64,000 nucleotides of DNA from Lotus japonicus (GCF_012489685.1 NC_080044.1:75192732-75256731), one strand, 5' to 3'. Numbered from the stretch's first letter, positions 12,504 to 26,168 are shown. Notes: generated by a model from the sequence alone, not told the origin. Numbers and translations: made by a program.

Positions 12504-13502
12504 CAAACCCTAGCTTGAAACAAATCGAAAGATTAAAAAGCTAATCGAATAATTAACTTCAATAAAAACTAAACCCTAGAATTTGGGGGAAAAAAAAAAC
12601 CTAGGTCAAAATTGAAATCAGAATATGTAGAATCTGGAGGTGAATTTGAAGATTTGGAAAATTGAAAAGAGGAAATCGTGATGAAAATTAGAGGTAGAGT
12701 GAAGATCGAGAAAAAGAGGGGGGGGATTTTCTGGGTGATTTTCCGGGAAAGTGTAGTACCTGTCGGTTTGTTGTGTTGACGGCTAAGTTTGGTGTTGGAG
12801 ATTAGTTTCCCTTCCGAAGACTCTCTGATAGGAGAAAGGGTGAGGGTGAGGAATAACATGATGAAAGATAAAAAGAGAACCTGTTTTATTTTTTTATTAT
12901 ATTTGTGAAAGAATCTGTAAAATTGAGTTTTTTTTTTATTTTGAGAGGAAAATATTTCTATTATAATTTACTTTTTAGAAAAATATAGGTTTACTGTTGA
13001 AACTATTTTAATAAAAGGATTAAATTGATTATTTTACGTTAAAAACTTAATTATATAATTTGTTAAACTCATCTCAATTTTAAATTACACTTTTTTTGAC
13101 AATTTTTAAATTACACTTTTTTACAGGTTAAAATACAATGCAATTTTCCAAAAATTACTTGGTTTTTAATATATTTTGCTTTAAACTTTTTTATCACCGC
13201 GGTTAAAATCATAACAACAATCCCAATAGGTGGTTTGTTCAAATGGTATATGTTTGATTTCCCTTGAGCAAAGTCTTGGGTTTGAGTCTTGTGGATAGAA
13301 AAAACATCGTTGAAAGAGTTTGCCCCACCATGATGTGGATGTTCCCGACTCGAACAGGATGTCTCCGAAGAAGTATATCTGTCTTACACAAAAAAAAATC
13401 ACAGCAACAAGAAGAACCAAGAAGAAAAACTAAAAACACCTAGATAAGACTGTTGTAAATAATGGAGACATTATCAGAAGAGAAAAGAAAAAAAATACAA
13501 AA
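12504..13502. other. 5' leader/promoter of the IRR-like gene and AT-rich spacer
   Basis: 12504-12870 is the likely 5'UTR and start region of the minus-strand gene (pyrimidine-rich on the coding strand). 12870-13190 is AT-rich with nothing recognisable. 13190-13440 holds a possible SINE-like relic listed separately. Confidence 0.5.
13215..13320 (+). mobile_element. Possible tRNA-derived SINE relic
   Basis: A box A-like GGTTTGTTCAAATGGTA (13232-13248) is followed about 35 bases later by a box B-like GGGTTTGAGTC (13269-13279), the internal promoter layout of tRNA-derived SINEs. No clear poly-A tail or target duplication was found, so this is weak. Confidence 0.25.
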
Positions 13503-16102
13503 TGTAACACCCAATTTTCCGATTAGTAGAATATTTATTAATTTATTTTAATTATTATTAGGTTATATAGTGATTTGAATAAATAGGTGATTTTACTATA
13601 TAATAAGGTGATTATGAGATTTTATTATATACTAAGGTAATTAAGTGATTTTATTAGATAATTAGGTGATTATGTGGTATATTTTTGTGAGTAAATTATT
13701 TAAATTGTATATGAGTGATATATGTGATTATTATTTAAATCTTATGTGATATAGTATAAGATTTAGATAAATAAGGGTTTTAGGTTTTAAGTGAGTAGTT
13801 GGGAGTGAGGCCTATTGTAAGACTATTTAAGGGTTAGAAGTGAATTAAACAGGGAGAAATCAGAATTTGAGAATTGGAGAAGTTAGCAGAGCAGAAGAAA
13901 AGAAGCGTGAAAGAGAGAATGAGAGAAAGGAGAAGAAAAACCTAGACTTTGATCTTCAAGAAGTAAGGGTTTGGATTCATGTTCTATGGATTAGTATGAT
14001 AATGAGTAATGATAGGAAACATGATTTAGAAACCCTAGGATGCATAAATTCCCAAATTGAAATAGTTAGGGTTTGATTTTAAGATGAATTTTGGGGGTAG
14101 AAGATAGGCGCGCATGATGCGCGGGTTGCGCGCGGGAAATTTACGAGATCTTGAACCCTTTTTCGAGTTGTGTTAATGACCGAAATTGAAGAAGTAGTCT
14201 TCATAAGAGTTGTAGCCCTTTCTGTTATGAAACTTTTGCCGCTGGTTTCACGTCGTTCCGACGTCTGTAGCTCGAGTTATATGCGTTTTAGTGAGGATAG
14301 ATTAAGCTGTCTCGTTTCTCACGAACTGTTGTTAGTGTTAGATATTTCCTGAATTTTGTACTTCGAATTTCGACTTGAAAATTTACAGTGATTTACAAAA
14401 CGTGTATAGGGAACCATGATAAAAATATTGAATTTTTCTGAGTGTATTTGAGGTATTTAAAAATTCGCCTAGGTTGCTGTACAGTTTATAACCGTTTTGA
14501 ATAAAATGAGTCATTTTAGGTGCAAATGTTGTTTTCGAAAGAAGATGTGGTGCGCGCACGAGGTGATGCGCAAGACAAGGTGGCGTGCGGCCATGGCGAG
14601 GGTTGCGCGCGAGGGAGGTGTCGCATGTAGGCAGTGGTGCGCGCGGTAGTGCGCGCATGAGGGGGTAGTGCAGGGAGATTACGAGTTTTGGGGGAAAATT
14701 AGGAGGAATCCAGTTTTTGTATAATAGTTGCAAAACCTGTTATATATGAATTATATTTAATTTATATATGTTTAATAGTTCATTATATGATATTGTTTCT
14801 GAATTGATGTTATGTGTTAAGTTGCTAAGTTACTGTGATTGCAAGTTGTGTGATTGATAACATGTGAGTGTGTGTTTTGTGAAATTGGAGATGATGTGAA
14901 TTGTTGAACTGGTGATGAATATGCTAAAATAATTAAGACTTGGAGATGGTCTGGATATGCATATGTTAGTTGAGTTTTGTACAATACACTGCATAGTTGT
15001 CAAGAGACAATGTTTGCTAATTCTCGTGGAGGCTAGTGACTTGTCCCAAAACTGGAGTGGTTTTGAAGCCTAGAGCGAGGGATTTATTGGTGGTTATCTG
15101 TATGGAGTGGACGCGGTGATACCGCTAAGGATAACAACTTTGGTACCAAAGACATTTGCACGGAGTCACACTTGAGTCATATATGTTACCATATGGAGTT
15201 GTTGATGTTAAATAATGTTAACTGTGATATCTTTGGTGTGTGTTGTTGTTGTGATATTTGGAGATATTTATATTTGTTTCATATGAGCTATAATTATGGA
15301 GTATTGACATATTGTGAAATTAATTGATTATATTAAATTTCATGAATTATCTTCTTAATCATGTATAGGGAATTATGGATAATTTTTATAAGCTTTTACA
15401 TTATTTATTATTATGCTTATCCATATGATATGAGTTCTCACCCTTCTGTTGGAATGATGTTCTATGCGACATCGCTTAGGTACTGAGGATAGTGGAGCTT
15501 CTCGCGAGGGTTAGTTGGAGGAGCTAGCCTTTCATTTATGGTTTAGTTAGGGGAGTCATGCTCTATTATGTAACAACGGGGAAACGCTTAGTTTGTAACT
15601 TGATGTTAAGAGTTATTTTGTGAACTCTCTTATTAATTTTTGGATTATCTTTTATTTTGGAGTTGAAAAATAAATCCGTTGTGCTATGCATAAGATGTTA
15701 TGACATTAAAGTTGATAATTTATATCTAAATTATGAGCATGACAGGTGTTTTGGTTTATGTTTTGGAGAATAAGGGCGTGTTTGATAAGTGTTTTTAAAA
15801 ACAATTTTCTGTTTTATAAAATAAAAAAACAAAAAAACTTGTTTGGTTAAATTGTTTTCTCAAAATTAATTTGAAAACAATTTTCTATTTTTCTGTTTTT
15901 AAAACAATAAAATGAGAACAGAAAAAAATTGTTTTTGTTTTTGTTTTCTGGTTTTGAATTTCTGTTTTGGAAACAGAAAAAACACGGAGAACAGACTGTT
16001 TTTTATATCTCTCATTAATGGCACGTTCGTGACACCCTCTGTGTTATGCATTTTACTCTGATTTATGCTATAATAATTTTGCGGGGTTTAGAGGGTGTTA
16101 CA
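13503..16102 (+). mobile_element. Solo LTR (about 2.6 kb) with target-site duplication CAAAA
   Basis: The segment starts TGTAACACCC and ends GGGTGTTACA, giving the TG...CA ends of an LTR. It is flanked on both sides by CAAAA (13498-13502 and 16103-16107), a perfect 5-bp duplication. No PBS, polypurine tract or polyprotein lies inside, so it is a solo LTR left by recombination between two LTRs. The TGTAACACCC start suggests a Ty3-gypsy family, possibly Tekay-like; this is family-level recall. Two unusually CpG-rich patches with GCGCGC runs lie at about 14107-14137 and 14549-14668. A small insert near 15770-16015 may be nested. Short open frames inside are not genes. Confidence 0.85.
15770..16015. 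mobile_element. Possible nested small element in the solo LTR
   Basis: A run beginning GGGCGTGTTTGATAAG and rich in AAAACAATTTTCTGTTTT-type inverted segments interrupts the LTR just before its end. The style resembles hAT-type MITEs, but I could not match both terminal repeats or a duplication. Confidence 0.25.
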
Positions 16103-16131
16103 CAAAAAACTAAGGGTCTGTTTGTCTACAA

Positions 16132-16155
16132 TTTTCAGTTTTTAAAAACTGAAAA
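16132..16155. repeat. Perfect 24-bp palindrome
   Basis: TTTTCAGTTTTT is followed directly by AAAAACTGAAAA, a perfect inverted repeat, inside a stretch starting AGGGTCTGTTTGTC that again resembles a MITE end. Confidence 0.6.
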
Positions 16156-16199
16156 TCTGTTTGGTACAACCTGTTTTTGTAAACAGTTCTTATAGTGTC

Positions 16200-19100
16200 A
16201 CTAGCTTTGCCTTCACGAAAAATGGGTTTGGACCAAGAACGTAACCATGGCTAAGAAGAGAACTAAGGGTGGTAAAATGGGTTTAGTCCATGAACCACTT
16301 TATATGATCTATTTTTGTGGGTTGGGTTAGGAACCCAATTATCCACTTTAGCCTGATTTGATGATCAAGTGGTACGTTAGATTGAGCTAGTCCGCTTGGC
16401 TGAATATAAGAAAAAGGTATTAATATTATAAAAATTAAAATATTTTTATCCGTCATGTTTTTTTTAAATCAAAACTATATTGATGAGGAAAATGTCAAAG
16501 ATGTAACCCTCCTTAAATATTGAAGTATTGCACTCTTAGTAGGCTTTGTCTTCCTCTTAGATGTTAGTGTCACTTGACTGTAACTTTGATCCAATGAATC
16601 TTTATAGAATAAAAACTATAACACAATTTGTTGGTTAACTATCTTTGGTGACTTATATAATAACATGTTTTCGGGAAGGATAAATGGGGTACAATTCTAT
16701 TTTGGTGTAAGTCTTGACATCCTTAGCCTTCTCCTCAAGGCGATCCGTCCACTTGTAATTATCCAAGACGACTCTCAACGACTTCTTATAAAGTCATTCA
16801 TCTATGTTTACCCACTTTCCCATACTAACAGGGCAATTAATGAACCTAATCATGACACAATTAAGCCCTAAACAATTATCAAAATTAACAATATAATATA
16901 ATGAATCTTAATAAAATTTCAAATTTATAATACTTTTTGTATTTTTAATTTTTTAGCCATTTTTTTGTGTGCTAATTTTTGTCTGATGAATCAGATAGGC
17001 TTAGCGGGCCGAAAACGAAAAGCAAAATAAATACAAACCCTAGCTGCATGTGTGTGCTAAATTGTTCTTGAAATTTTACTTCGACGTGAAGAATAAATAT
17101 TTTCTCAAAAGTGCGACACTTAAGAATCAAACTTTCAATTTAAGAGTTCATATAATCGCTTTTAACCATTGCGGCTGAGACCAATTATAAATGAGGTTGT
17201 CTAAATGACTCATGTGAGTTACTGATTAACCACAACTCAATGAATCAATATGATTTTTATAAATAAGTTAAAAATATAAAAATTCAAACCTCTTAATTAT
17301 CTTCAATGTGGTTGGACGATAAACTTTCTCATGTGTCATTTAGAAAATCTCATTATAAATTTGTAGTCTTTTGAATATGTTTTTGGTAGCATTCATCTGT
17401 TATCGGTCCTTTTCTTTTCTCCTGCACAAATCTTGTAGTAAGATTGAAGTAAGAGGATGTGTTTTAGCATCTCTCTAGTTCTCAATGGAAACACACGTTA
17501 CAAGGGACCACAGCTGAGACCACTAAGGCTAAGGTATTATCCTCCTTCGGACACATATTGCTGGCCATAGAGCTTTACCACCTCGTGACAAAACAAAAAA
17601 GAAAAAAAGGGCAAATTAAAGAAGAGAAGCATGAAAATGAGAATGAAGAAAGAAACCGTGTGTAAAGAGAAAAGCTAAACTTTGAAGATGACTTCTTGTT
17701 GTTCATGTTAGGTTCCTCCCAAAAACCATCGTTTGGATACCTATTTAAAAAAATGGAAAAATAACACACCACCATACAATTTTTACACTTTTTTAATTGT
17801 TGAAATAGCAAGTTATAAATAAAAAGGTGTATTGGATTGGAATGTATTATTTGTCCCATTTTTTGTATTTTCTAACAAGTATCCAGATGAGTCCATAAAC
17901 TAGCTCCCTGATCAATCCCAACAAAATTTTATATAGAATATCCGAATATCTACTTGGCTAGAAATTTTTTCTCGTCTTAACGGGTGGGTTATCATCATAC
18001 TTTGAGAAAACATGGGCCAATAGCAGTTATTTTTGGCTAGACAGAAATCAGGTAGTTTTTCCTTTAAAGAACTATGGATTTACAAGAAATGATAGACCTA
18101 ACTAAAATTAGATTTTGGATATGAATGAAACTCAAAGTACCGAATTTTATTTATATATTAATTCTCTAATTGGTACAAACACACACTACATATCGAAATT
18201 ATTTCACGTGTTATTGTTTGGTTGTTTTGTGGATTTGTGTTCCGATGGGGCAGTGTCTTGAGATTATTTTTTTTGTTGAAATGTGTGTCTTTAGAAATAT
18301 GGTGTGCTAATTGTTTGTGGGGCTAAATATAATTATAATCTGCATACAAAAAGGTCAAGAAAACTGAAATGTGAAGTTAGAAGATCCAACTTACAATGGG
18401 GATACTTCTAAGAGAGTTGGTTTGTATTGATGTTGCATGTAGTAGTAGCTCTCGAGTAATGCAGAAATAAAAAGAAAGAATATTTGGAGAAATATATTGG
18501 AAGAAGTAACAATCTTTTGGTTACATTGTTAATCAATATATAAGTCAGTGAAATCTTATAAATATTTCTTCATTTCTTATTAAATCAAAGAAATTCAAGT
18601 ATCAATATTTGTTCGTCAAAAAATTTAATACTAACCAAAAAATAGTTTTTGTTTTGGCCGGCCCAAATGGGCACTCAGTCGATAATTAATTTGGTCAACC
18701 CAAAAAACTTACAAACACGTGGATTAATTATTGTCCAAAGATAAACTGGTCAAGCAAATGCATAAGTCAGATAGAAGACAACTTAACAAAGGTTGAGCAC
18801 TCCTACCACTACGGTTTCAACTACAATAATACAGATTTGATCATTCCATTTATTAAGCATTACTCATTTGTTTATTCATAATTATTCCTCTAGACCTTGG
18901 TTTCTCTCGTACGTTGAGTTGGCTTGATCGCTAAAATATCTTTTGAAGGTACCTCCCCGATCGTGCTCCAATACGGACGTTTATCATATATACTTATTAT
19001 TTGTTTCTGGCACCACGACACTTTGATCAAAAGTGTTGGAAATAAAATATTAAAGTGAGTGTCGCTACCATTTTTCGATAGAAATATTCATCTATAGAGG

Positions 19101-19797
19101 TAACCACCATTAATTTCATAGAATTAGAAAGTATGCATAGCAAGTGTTAAATATTGAAAATAAATGGCATTGCACTCAACAATGAAAACTTAATTTGGTT
19201 CTATGCATCGTGAAGAGGTGTTTTATGGAACATGGCAACATGAGGTGGTGATTAAACTAAACACAAAAAATATCATTAAATTATAATATTTTGATATGAC
19301 TAATGAATCGCGCGCACAAAGCACAGCACACAACAGCACATCATCGTTCATCGTTGTAACAACGATTTAGAAGAGAATTGCGGAACCATCACAATTTTCA
19401 GGGTTGTTGTTTTCTGGAACACAAACAAACAACGTAAGACACCACCACCGAATTCATGTTTCACTTTTCATGCTGCTCAAACAACCATTCTTCTTCTTCT
19501 TCTTCTTCTTCGTCTTAATCTGGTCACACCGATGGTTTTTTAGCTGCGAAAACGAGTTTCCAAGGTGCCAACAAGGTACTTTCCCTTCATTACACGTTAT
19601 CATGTTTTTGTGATTTCTGTCTCTTATTGCATTTTTCTGTGATTTTTTTTCCTATTTTGTTAATGGGGTGGTGCTTATTTATGTGTTTTGATTTTTGAAT
19701 TGATGGGTTAAGGTTGAGGCATTGGATTGGACATCTTGGAATTGCAATTGATTTGTGAAAAAGAGAATTTGGGTGAAGTTTTGATTCTTTGTCATAG
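16200..19797. other. Intergenic DNA, then 5' leader of the NIPA gene
   Basis: No gene is recognisable in 16200-19300. Around 18880-19020 the sequence (gacctTGGTTTCTCTCGTACG, then AAGGTACCTCCCC) resembles the U5 end of Tat-type Ty3-gypsy LTRs, a weak relic call. 19320-19797 is the likely 5'UTR/promoter of the following gene, with a TTC repeat at about 19490-19512. Confidence 0.4.
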
Positions 19798-22700
19798 ATG
19801 GGGATTTCTTCTGACAACGTAACTGGGCTTGTTCTGGCGGTTTCTTCCAGCGTTTTCATTGGCTCCAGCTTCATTGTTAAGAAGATGGGGTTGAAGAAAG
19901 CTGGGAATACAGGGAAAAGTGCAGGTTTGTCTCTAATTTGGTTTTTCCTCATACCCCTCTTTTGGTTTTTGGTATTTTTTCATCTGGGTTGTTGAAAAGT
20001 TTTGAACTTGCAGTGCATTTGATTTTTGTTTGTTTAATCATTGAATCTGTTTTGCTTTGATTTGATCAGCCTCCGGAGGGCACGCGTACCTGTATGAACC
20101 GTGGTGGTGGGTTGGAATGACCTCAAGTAAGTGATTTTCAATTTTTTTCTTCTTTCTTTTTTGGTGCCCTTTACTCAATTCTGGTATATCATGTGGTATT
20201 TCTACATGAAATCCTCCTTTTGATGTGGTCTAACATGTAAGCAACCTAGTATCTTTCCTAATTGCGTGTTCTCTAGGACTTTGTCTGGGAGTTTTTAAAG
20301 GAGGGGAAGGCTTTGAGAGGAAGGGGAGGGGGGGGGGAGATGGGGAAGGGAGGGTTAGTTATCCCCTTCTAGATTTGCAACTCTAATGAAATCAGCTGAG
20401 AAGTGTCTCTTTGAAGCCTACCAATATATTGGAAAGGAAAAACAAAAAATGAGAGCACATGGAGAAATAACAAGGAGAAAGTGATACTTACTCAACTATT
20501 TACACCTATAAATGTATTTTAAATCTAAAATTAGAAATATATATTTCAAATGTTTTAAAACATGTATATTATAACTGAACCAATTAATAATTTGAAACAT
20601 ATTATGAACCCCAGTGGCGTATTAAGTAAGCATGCCCCATGTTACTACACTTAACCAAGTAACATTGTGTTATCTGTACCAAAGAGTATTGCATACTAGG
20701 TACCTTTGACCCATTAGGTCTAATGTTTCTTAGATCAAAGAAAGCTATTTCTGTTACTTCCAAGTTCTTTCAAACAAAGTATGCTTTTGAATAATCAGAT
20801 GTATCTTGATTCATAACGCCAAGATCGGAATTTTTTTCTCCTTGTTGAAAATAAGAAATAAAGTGAAACAGTGTGTATTTATAAAATTCAGAATTTGATA
20901 TGCTCAACCAAGGGATTGGGACTTCAAAAATATTTCCTTTAGTTTTGGATTTAAATGTCTTTCATCAAACAGGAAAATGAGAATTTACTTTATAGCACAA
21001 GTGCACTACCACAATGTTCATCAGAATAGGCGCATACTGGCTTTAAATTAATGGAACAATCAAAGTTTAGCATATTGCAAAGTGCATCCTAGTGATTAAG
21101 TTATTTGATCCTTAGCTTATGTTGTTTAGATGCAAGGAGGGGGCATCTCTTCCAGGATGCAATTTTTTGTTCCCGTCATAAGAAACATGGGCTTTGATTT
21201 CTTTATAAGGATTAACATCTCTTGTACATCAGGGAAGATCAGTTATATGAGTGACTACAAGCGACTAGTAAAGTGGTTATACTTGGTTGTGAGATATATA
21301 GATTGCTGAAGCTTTGAAAGTTCAAAACCAGGAATAATTTATCATAGACTATCTCATGAAAGAATTCAGTCAATTAAGGAGTGAGGTTTCGTTCTATATA
21401 TAACACACCAATATCAGAATATTTAGATGTAGGTTTTTAGTAAGTTCTTCAGAGCGCTCAGTGTTAGAATTCTGAAAATATTTCATTCATATTAATTTAC
21501 ATTCTTACATGATATAATCCATGGATACTTTAATAGTTCTGTCTTTTATGCTTGCCTTCTATATTAGTAAGTTTCCTCTATGTTCAAACCCTAAAGTAAT
21601 GATGAGGGTCACTACCCCTGTTTACACTCAGAAGCAAGAGGAAATTGGGGAAGTGTAATGATCACATTTTGAAGCCTCAATATCATGAATGAATCAGTTA
21701 GTTTTTTTGAAGTGATAATCACTGTCAGAATGTCTTGGCATATAACTTCTACCATTCTGTGACTAAAAATAATTTACTTGTTTACATTCTCAGCGATCTT
21801 AGGATTCTATCAACTGATTCTACATATGTGTTGATATTTTTGCAGTGATTGTTGGAGAAATCGCCAATTTTGCAGCTTATGCATTTGCTCCTGCACTACT
21901 TGTCACTCCTTTAGGAGCTTTAAGCATCATTTTCAGGTAAGAAACATGGCATTCTTTACAACACAAACTCTTCATTTCTTCTCTTCAATACAAATGTGAA
22001 TGCACATCTTCATCCATCAAATTTTGATCTGGAGCATGCAAGAAATAGTTACAAACTCATATTTCGATGCAGTGCAGTACTTGCTCACTTTATCTTGGAA
22101 GAGAAATTGCACATCTTTGGTGTGCTTGGATGTGCTCTCTGTGTGGTGGGATCTACCACTATTGTTTTGCATGCTCCACATGAAAGAATTATTCACTCTG
22201 TTAAGGAAGTGTGGCAGCTTGCTACAGAACCAGGTATTTTTTTATCCTTGATTGCTTGTTTTCAACATTGTTTCCCATTGAATATTATCACAATTCAAAG
22301 CAGGAAGAAGATACACGAATGGTTTGCATTATGGCCTTAATGAATTTGAGGCATTCATTTAAGGTTAATTAAGCTAACATTGATTTTTTTTCTCTTAATC
22401 AACAGGTTTTCTTGTCTACACTTGTTTAGTCGTGATTCTTGTCATCGTCCTCATTTTCTACTTTGTTCCAAGATATGGACCAACCCATCTGATCATATAT
22501 GTTGGAATATGTTCTCTCACAGGCTCACTTACGGTATTAATTTTTGCTTTGTTAGAACATATGGAAAATATCTCATAATACTTGGATTGTAACTTTAATT
22601 TAGAATATCCAAATTTCATTACATGTTTCTTTGTTTAATTAGGATTAGAAGTCTAATAATTATCATGATTAGTTTCCTTATTTAACATTAGGAGTATAGT

Positions 22701-24251
22701 ATTGGTATAAATAAGGGTTAATGCTTTGTCTTTTATATAAAACCATAATCACAATTCAAGTTTTTATTCTCTCTCTTTCCTCCTTCCTTATCTAAAACCC
22801 TATAAAATCAACATCAATTATATCTTCAATGCTCATGTGTCATGATTGAACTTAGACCTGCTCTCCATGAACTTAATGTGGATCCACGGTGCGTAGGTTA
22901 TGGGTGTGAAAGCAGTGGGAATAGCTTTGAAGCTTACATTTGAAGGTTCCAATCAATTCACTTACTTCCAGACCTGGTTCTTTACGCTTGTTGTTATAGG
23001 GTGTTGTCTTCTGCAGATTAACTACTTGAACAAGGTAAGCTTTGGCATTATATATATGTTTAACTTAAAAGTAAGTTATAATTGAACGGATAGATTCACT
23101 ACAGATTTCCAGTGGACTAACAGTTGAACTTCAATTCAGCATCCTCTTTGAGTTTCTTTAATAATTTAAAAACCAGTAGCACTGGTATCCTGAAATTAAG
23201 TGTATTGAATTAGAAGTTCAAGATATTAACTCTACCAGTTATTTTGTCATGCTATTTATTTAATTTGGAAACATGTTTCAGGCTCTGGACACCTTTAATA
23301 CTGCGGTTGTGTCACCCGTTTACTACGTCATGTTCACATCGCTTACAATCTTTGCCAGCATAATCATGTTTAAGGTGACTAATTACATTCCGCGGTTCTT
23401 TATATTTATATTATAATTTTTTTTCATTTTTGTTTACTATGCACTTGGTGATGCTACTAAATTATTTGGAAATATGGTAGTTTATAAAAACAACATCAGA
23501 AACCTTTTCAGACTAGGTGGGATTGGTTAAATGGATAGTTCTATAGTATATATTGTAACATGAGAAAATTTGAAGTTCTCTTGAAAAGAAAGCAAAAGAA
23601 AAATCATGATGCTAAGGAAATCTTTTCTGGTAAAATGGATTCAGCATTTATTACAATAGATGTTAGTCATTACCTAGAAGATGTTTTAGTACGGTTATTT
23701 TTATTACAATGACCATCTGAAATTTTCGGAAGGATTCTGAAATTAGAGACAAATGCAGTGCATTCTCGAGACAGACAGAAAGATCAGAAAAAATGGGTAA
23801 TAAGGTTCTGGTGTGGTTACACAATTAAGTGCATGTTTGAAAATTCTTCTACCATTGATTCTAAATCCAAAATCAATTATGAGGATGTCAGAATTGATTC
23901 TGAGAAAATAGAAGCAGATCCAAACATGCTATAACATGTTCAATAATCTGTTTTGCTGTAGTCTTGTTAGACTCATCTTTATTATCAGCCTTAAAATAAT
24001 ACCTTCATTGGTCATTTTCATGGATATGGAATGTTTAGTCATCAATTGCTTTAGTGCTCTTTTTTTATTTGCTGCAGGATTGGGACACACAAAATGCATC
24101 ACAAATTGCTACTGAGTTGTGCGGTTTCGTCACAATTTTATCTGGGACGTTTCTCCTTCACAAAACTAAAGATATGGGAAAAAAACCTACAGACCAACCC
24201 CCTGTTTTCTCAACTCCAGACCGTGATTACGATAACTCAGCTTCCCGATAG
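19798..24251 (+). CDS. NIPA-type magnesium transporter
   Basis: Eight exons join in frame: 19798-19924, 20070-20126, 21846-21936, 22073-22233, 22406-22533, 22897-23034, 23282-23374 and 24078-24251 (322 residues, normal for the family). The protein begins [18 protein letters not shown] and has about nine hydrophobic spans, with family-typical blocks [64 protein letters not shown] and [14 protein letters not shown] proteins are membrane proteins proposed to move Mg2+ (DMT-like fold). The C-terminal tail after TFLLHKTKD is short, hydrophilic and variable. Intron 2 is 1.7 kb, and intron 7 carries a small MITE. The plant paralogue number cannot be assigned from sequence alone. Confidence 0.93.
23831..23929. 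mobile_element. Small MITE in NIPA intron 7
   Basis: The ends are GCATGTTTG and CAAACATGC, a 9-bp terminal inverted repeat about 99 bp apart. Inside are ATTGATTCTAAATCCAAAATCAAT-type segments (given in part) that are common in legume hAT-like MITEs. No clear target duplication. Confidence 0.5.
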
Positions 24252-25643
24252 CCACAGATTTTTGAATCTAGTCAGAACACCAATGGTGTTTTCACCTTTG
24301 TTCCCAAGCTAAACAGCTTTGAAAATCTGATGAAGGTTATGCCATGGTCTTTCAAAGAGAAGAAAGTCTGAAATGATATGGTATTGTCTGCTTCCATCAA
24401 GCTTGTAATGTCGAAAAAGGCAAAGCTGAAAGTATGATATGTTAATGTGAAGAGTTACAGGAAGCATTTCTAACACATTTTGAGAACAATACCTTAACTT
24501 AGTTTCTTATAGAATGAACAAACAGTTTTTATGTGAAGTTGTGCATAGCAAATAGCAAGGTAATCTTCATTAATGAGATTATGATCCTTGGAACTGATTT
24601 TTTAGTTCCTATCATGGTCTTCAACCACTTCAATGCCATCATGAAATATTCATTCAGCTGAGTGTATGTATTGTAAGATCAGTAAAGAAGTATAAAGTTT
24701 TTTAAGCTTTTCTTTTCTGTTTGTGCCAGATGAATCCATATTTTATTATATAGGCCAAAATCTAGGCACAATAGAACGAATATGTAACTACTATCTTAGC
24801 ATGTTTCTGAGCTAAGATTACACTTAATTTGCTGCTTATTCAGCTGCAAACTTTAGAGGGAGACAAATACTCCTGATGTGTTCTGCTTTAATGGGCAAGA
24901 AAAGGGGCTCATGAGAAATAATCAAACACATTTGAGTAATGATGATTGTAAAATGCATTTTTTGAACAATCACTAGAAAACAATGAGAAACTCTACCACA
25001 ATACTTTTTTTAGTACTTAGCAGTCCAAATTTTACACATAGGTGGGGATCTATAGACGTACCTTTTACAGTTTTACTAGTTTACTACTATAATATTCCCA
25101 TACAGAAAGATAGGTGAATGAGAACATGGTAACGTGATTCCTGTATCATTCCCTTGGACATCGCTTCGGTAGCCTTACAGAAAAAGATGGTTCAATATCC
25201 TTCACATCATTAAGTATAGATTTGTTTTAATTAAAATTTAAAACGAAAGTTATTATTTCTCCTACATGACGTATTGTGATTGGTTGTCGGTGTAAAATTG
25301 TTTTACACCGATAATGCATATTCATTAAACTCTTAAAGTATTAGGTCTAGATTGTAAATAATAAATATTTATTTAAGAAGAGATAAGAAACATCGTCTAT
25401 TTTAAATGGGTATTGGAGAAATCACATTTTTTATTACCATTTCGAACCTAGATACAAAATACCTATTCAATTTTAGCCATACTTAATCAAATCTAGCGCA
25501 TGGATGTAAATGACAATTGAAATAGTAAAGGATTTGAATTCTTAAACTAGCTATAGATGATTGAAGGCAAAAATTAATATAGTCATCAATCAAATATTAT
25601 GCCAAAAGAAACATATGGAAATACACAAAAGTAAATAAAAAAG
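24252..25643. other. 3' flank of NIPA gene and spacer
   Basis: The 3'UTR probably ends near 24700. The rest has no gene-like signal apart from the hairpin at 25287-25311. Confidence 0.5.
25287..25311. repeat. 11-bp stem hairpin
   Basis: TCGGTGTAAAA, three-base loop TTG, TTTTACACCGA: a perfect stem. Flanking TGACGTATTGTGATTGG resembles a repeat I recall from other legume genomes, so it may be part of a MITE-like family. Confidence 0.6.
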
Positions 25644-25725
25644 CGTGGACGGCAGGATTCGAACCTGCGCGGGCAAAGCCCACATGATTTCTAGTCATGC
25701 CCGATAACCACTCCGGCACGTCCAC
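25644..25725 (-). tRNA. tRNA-Ser (anticodon AGA)
   Basis: The 82-nt minus-strand sequence has acceptor arms GTGGACG and CGTCCAC with discriminator G, and a T-loop GGTTCGAATCC. The anticodon stem CATGA/TCATG encloses loop CTAGAAA, giving anticodon AGA (reads UCU). A long variable arm (GGGC TTT GCCC) is typical of class II tRNA-Ser. No intron. CCA is not encoded, as expected for nuclear genes. Confidence 0.96.
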
Positions 25726-26168
25726 TTGATTGATGAAAACTTCATAAACAAAATATATATTTATTTATTATAACTTTTTCCGAAAAAATAAAAATTGACT
25801 GGTAACTATTTTCGCTTGTAAGAGCTTCGTCACTTGATTCCCCAGTGAGCTACCTATTCTAAACTTCCTCGGGAAAATTCAACTTTCCGGGAAAATCCAT
25901 TTGCCATCGCCATCGCCGCCGCAGCTCCTCCCTCTCCACCGCCGAATCGGAAAAGGTAAGCAACCGCTATCCTTACGCTTTCATTGTTTCATTCAATTTG
26001 AGCTTTTCGGGGGAGAATTCTTCAAACGAGTTGGACGGTGTTGGTGTTCTCGATGCAATCGGAATCGTCACCGGAAAATTTTCTGGTGCCTGAGGAAGTG
26101 GTGGAGGAGGAGGAAGGAGAAGAAGATAGGAGTACTGTTATTGTAGTAGGGATTGTTTGCTGACGACA

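Noticed and set aside
13490..13502. Solo LTR as a complete retroelement
   Set aside because: No internal PBS, polypurine tract, coding sequence or second LTR between the duplicated CAAAA sites.
13867..14352. Small genes within 13.9-14.4 kb
   Set aside because: The region is inside a solo LTR with proven ends, so chance frames are expected.
18880..19020. Full Tat/Ogre-type retrotransposon
   Set aside because: Only a U5-like fragment is suggestive; no PBS, gag or pol follows before the NIPA gene.
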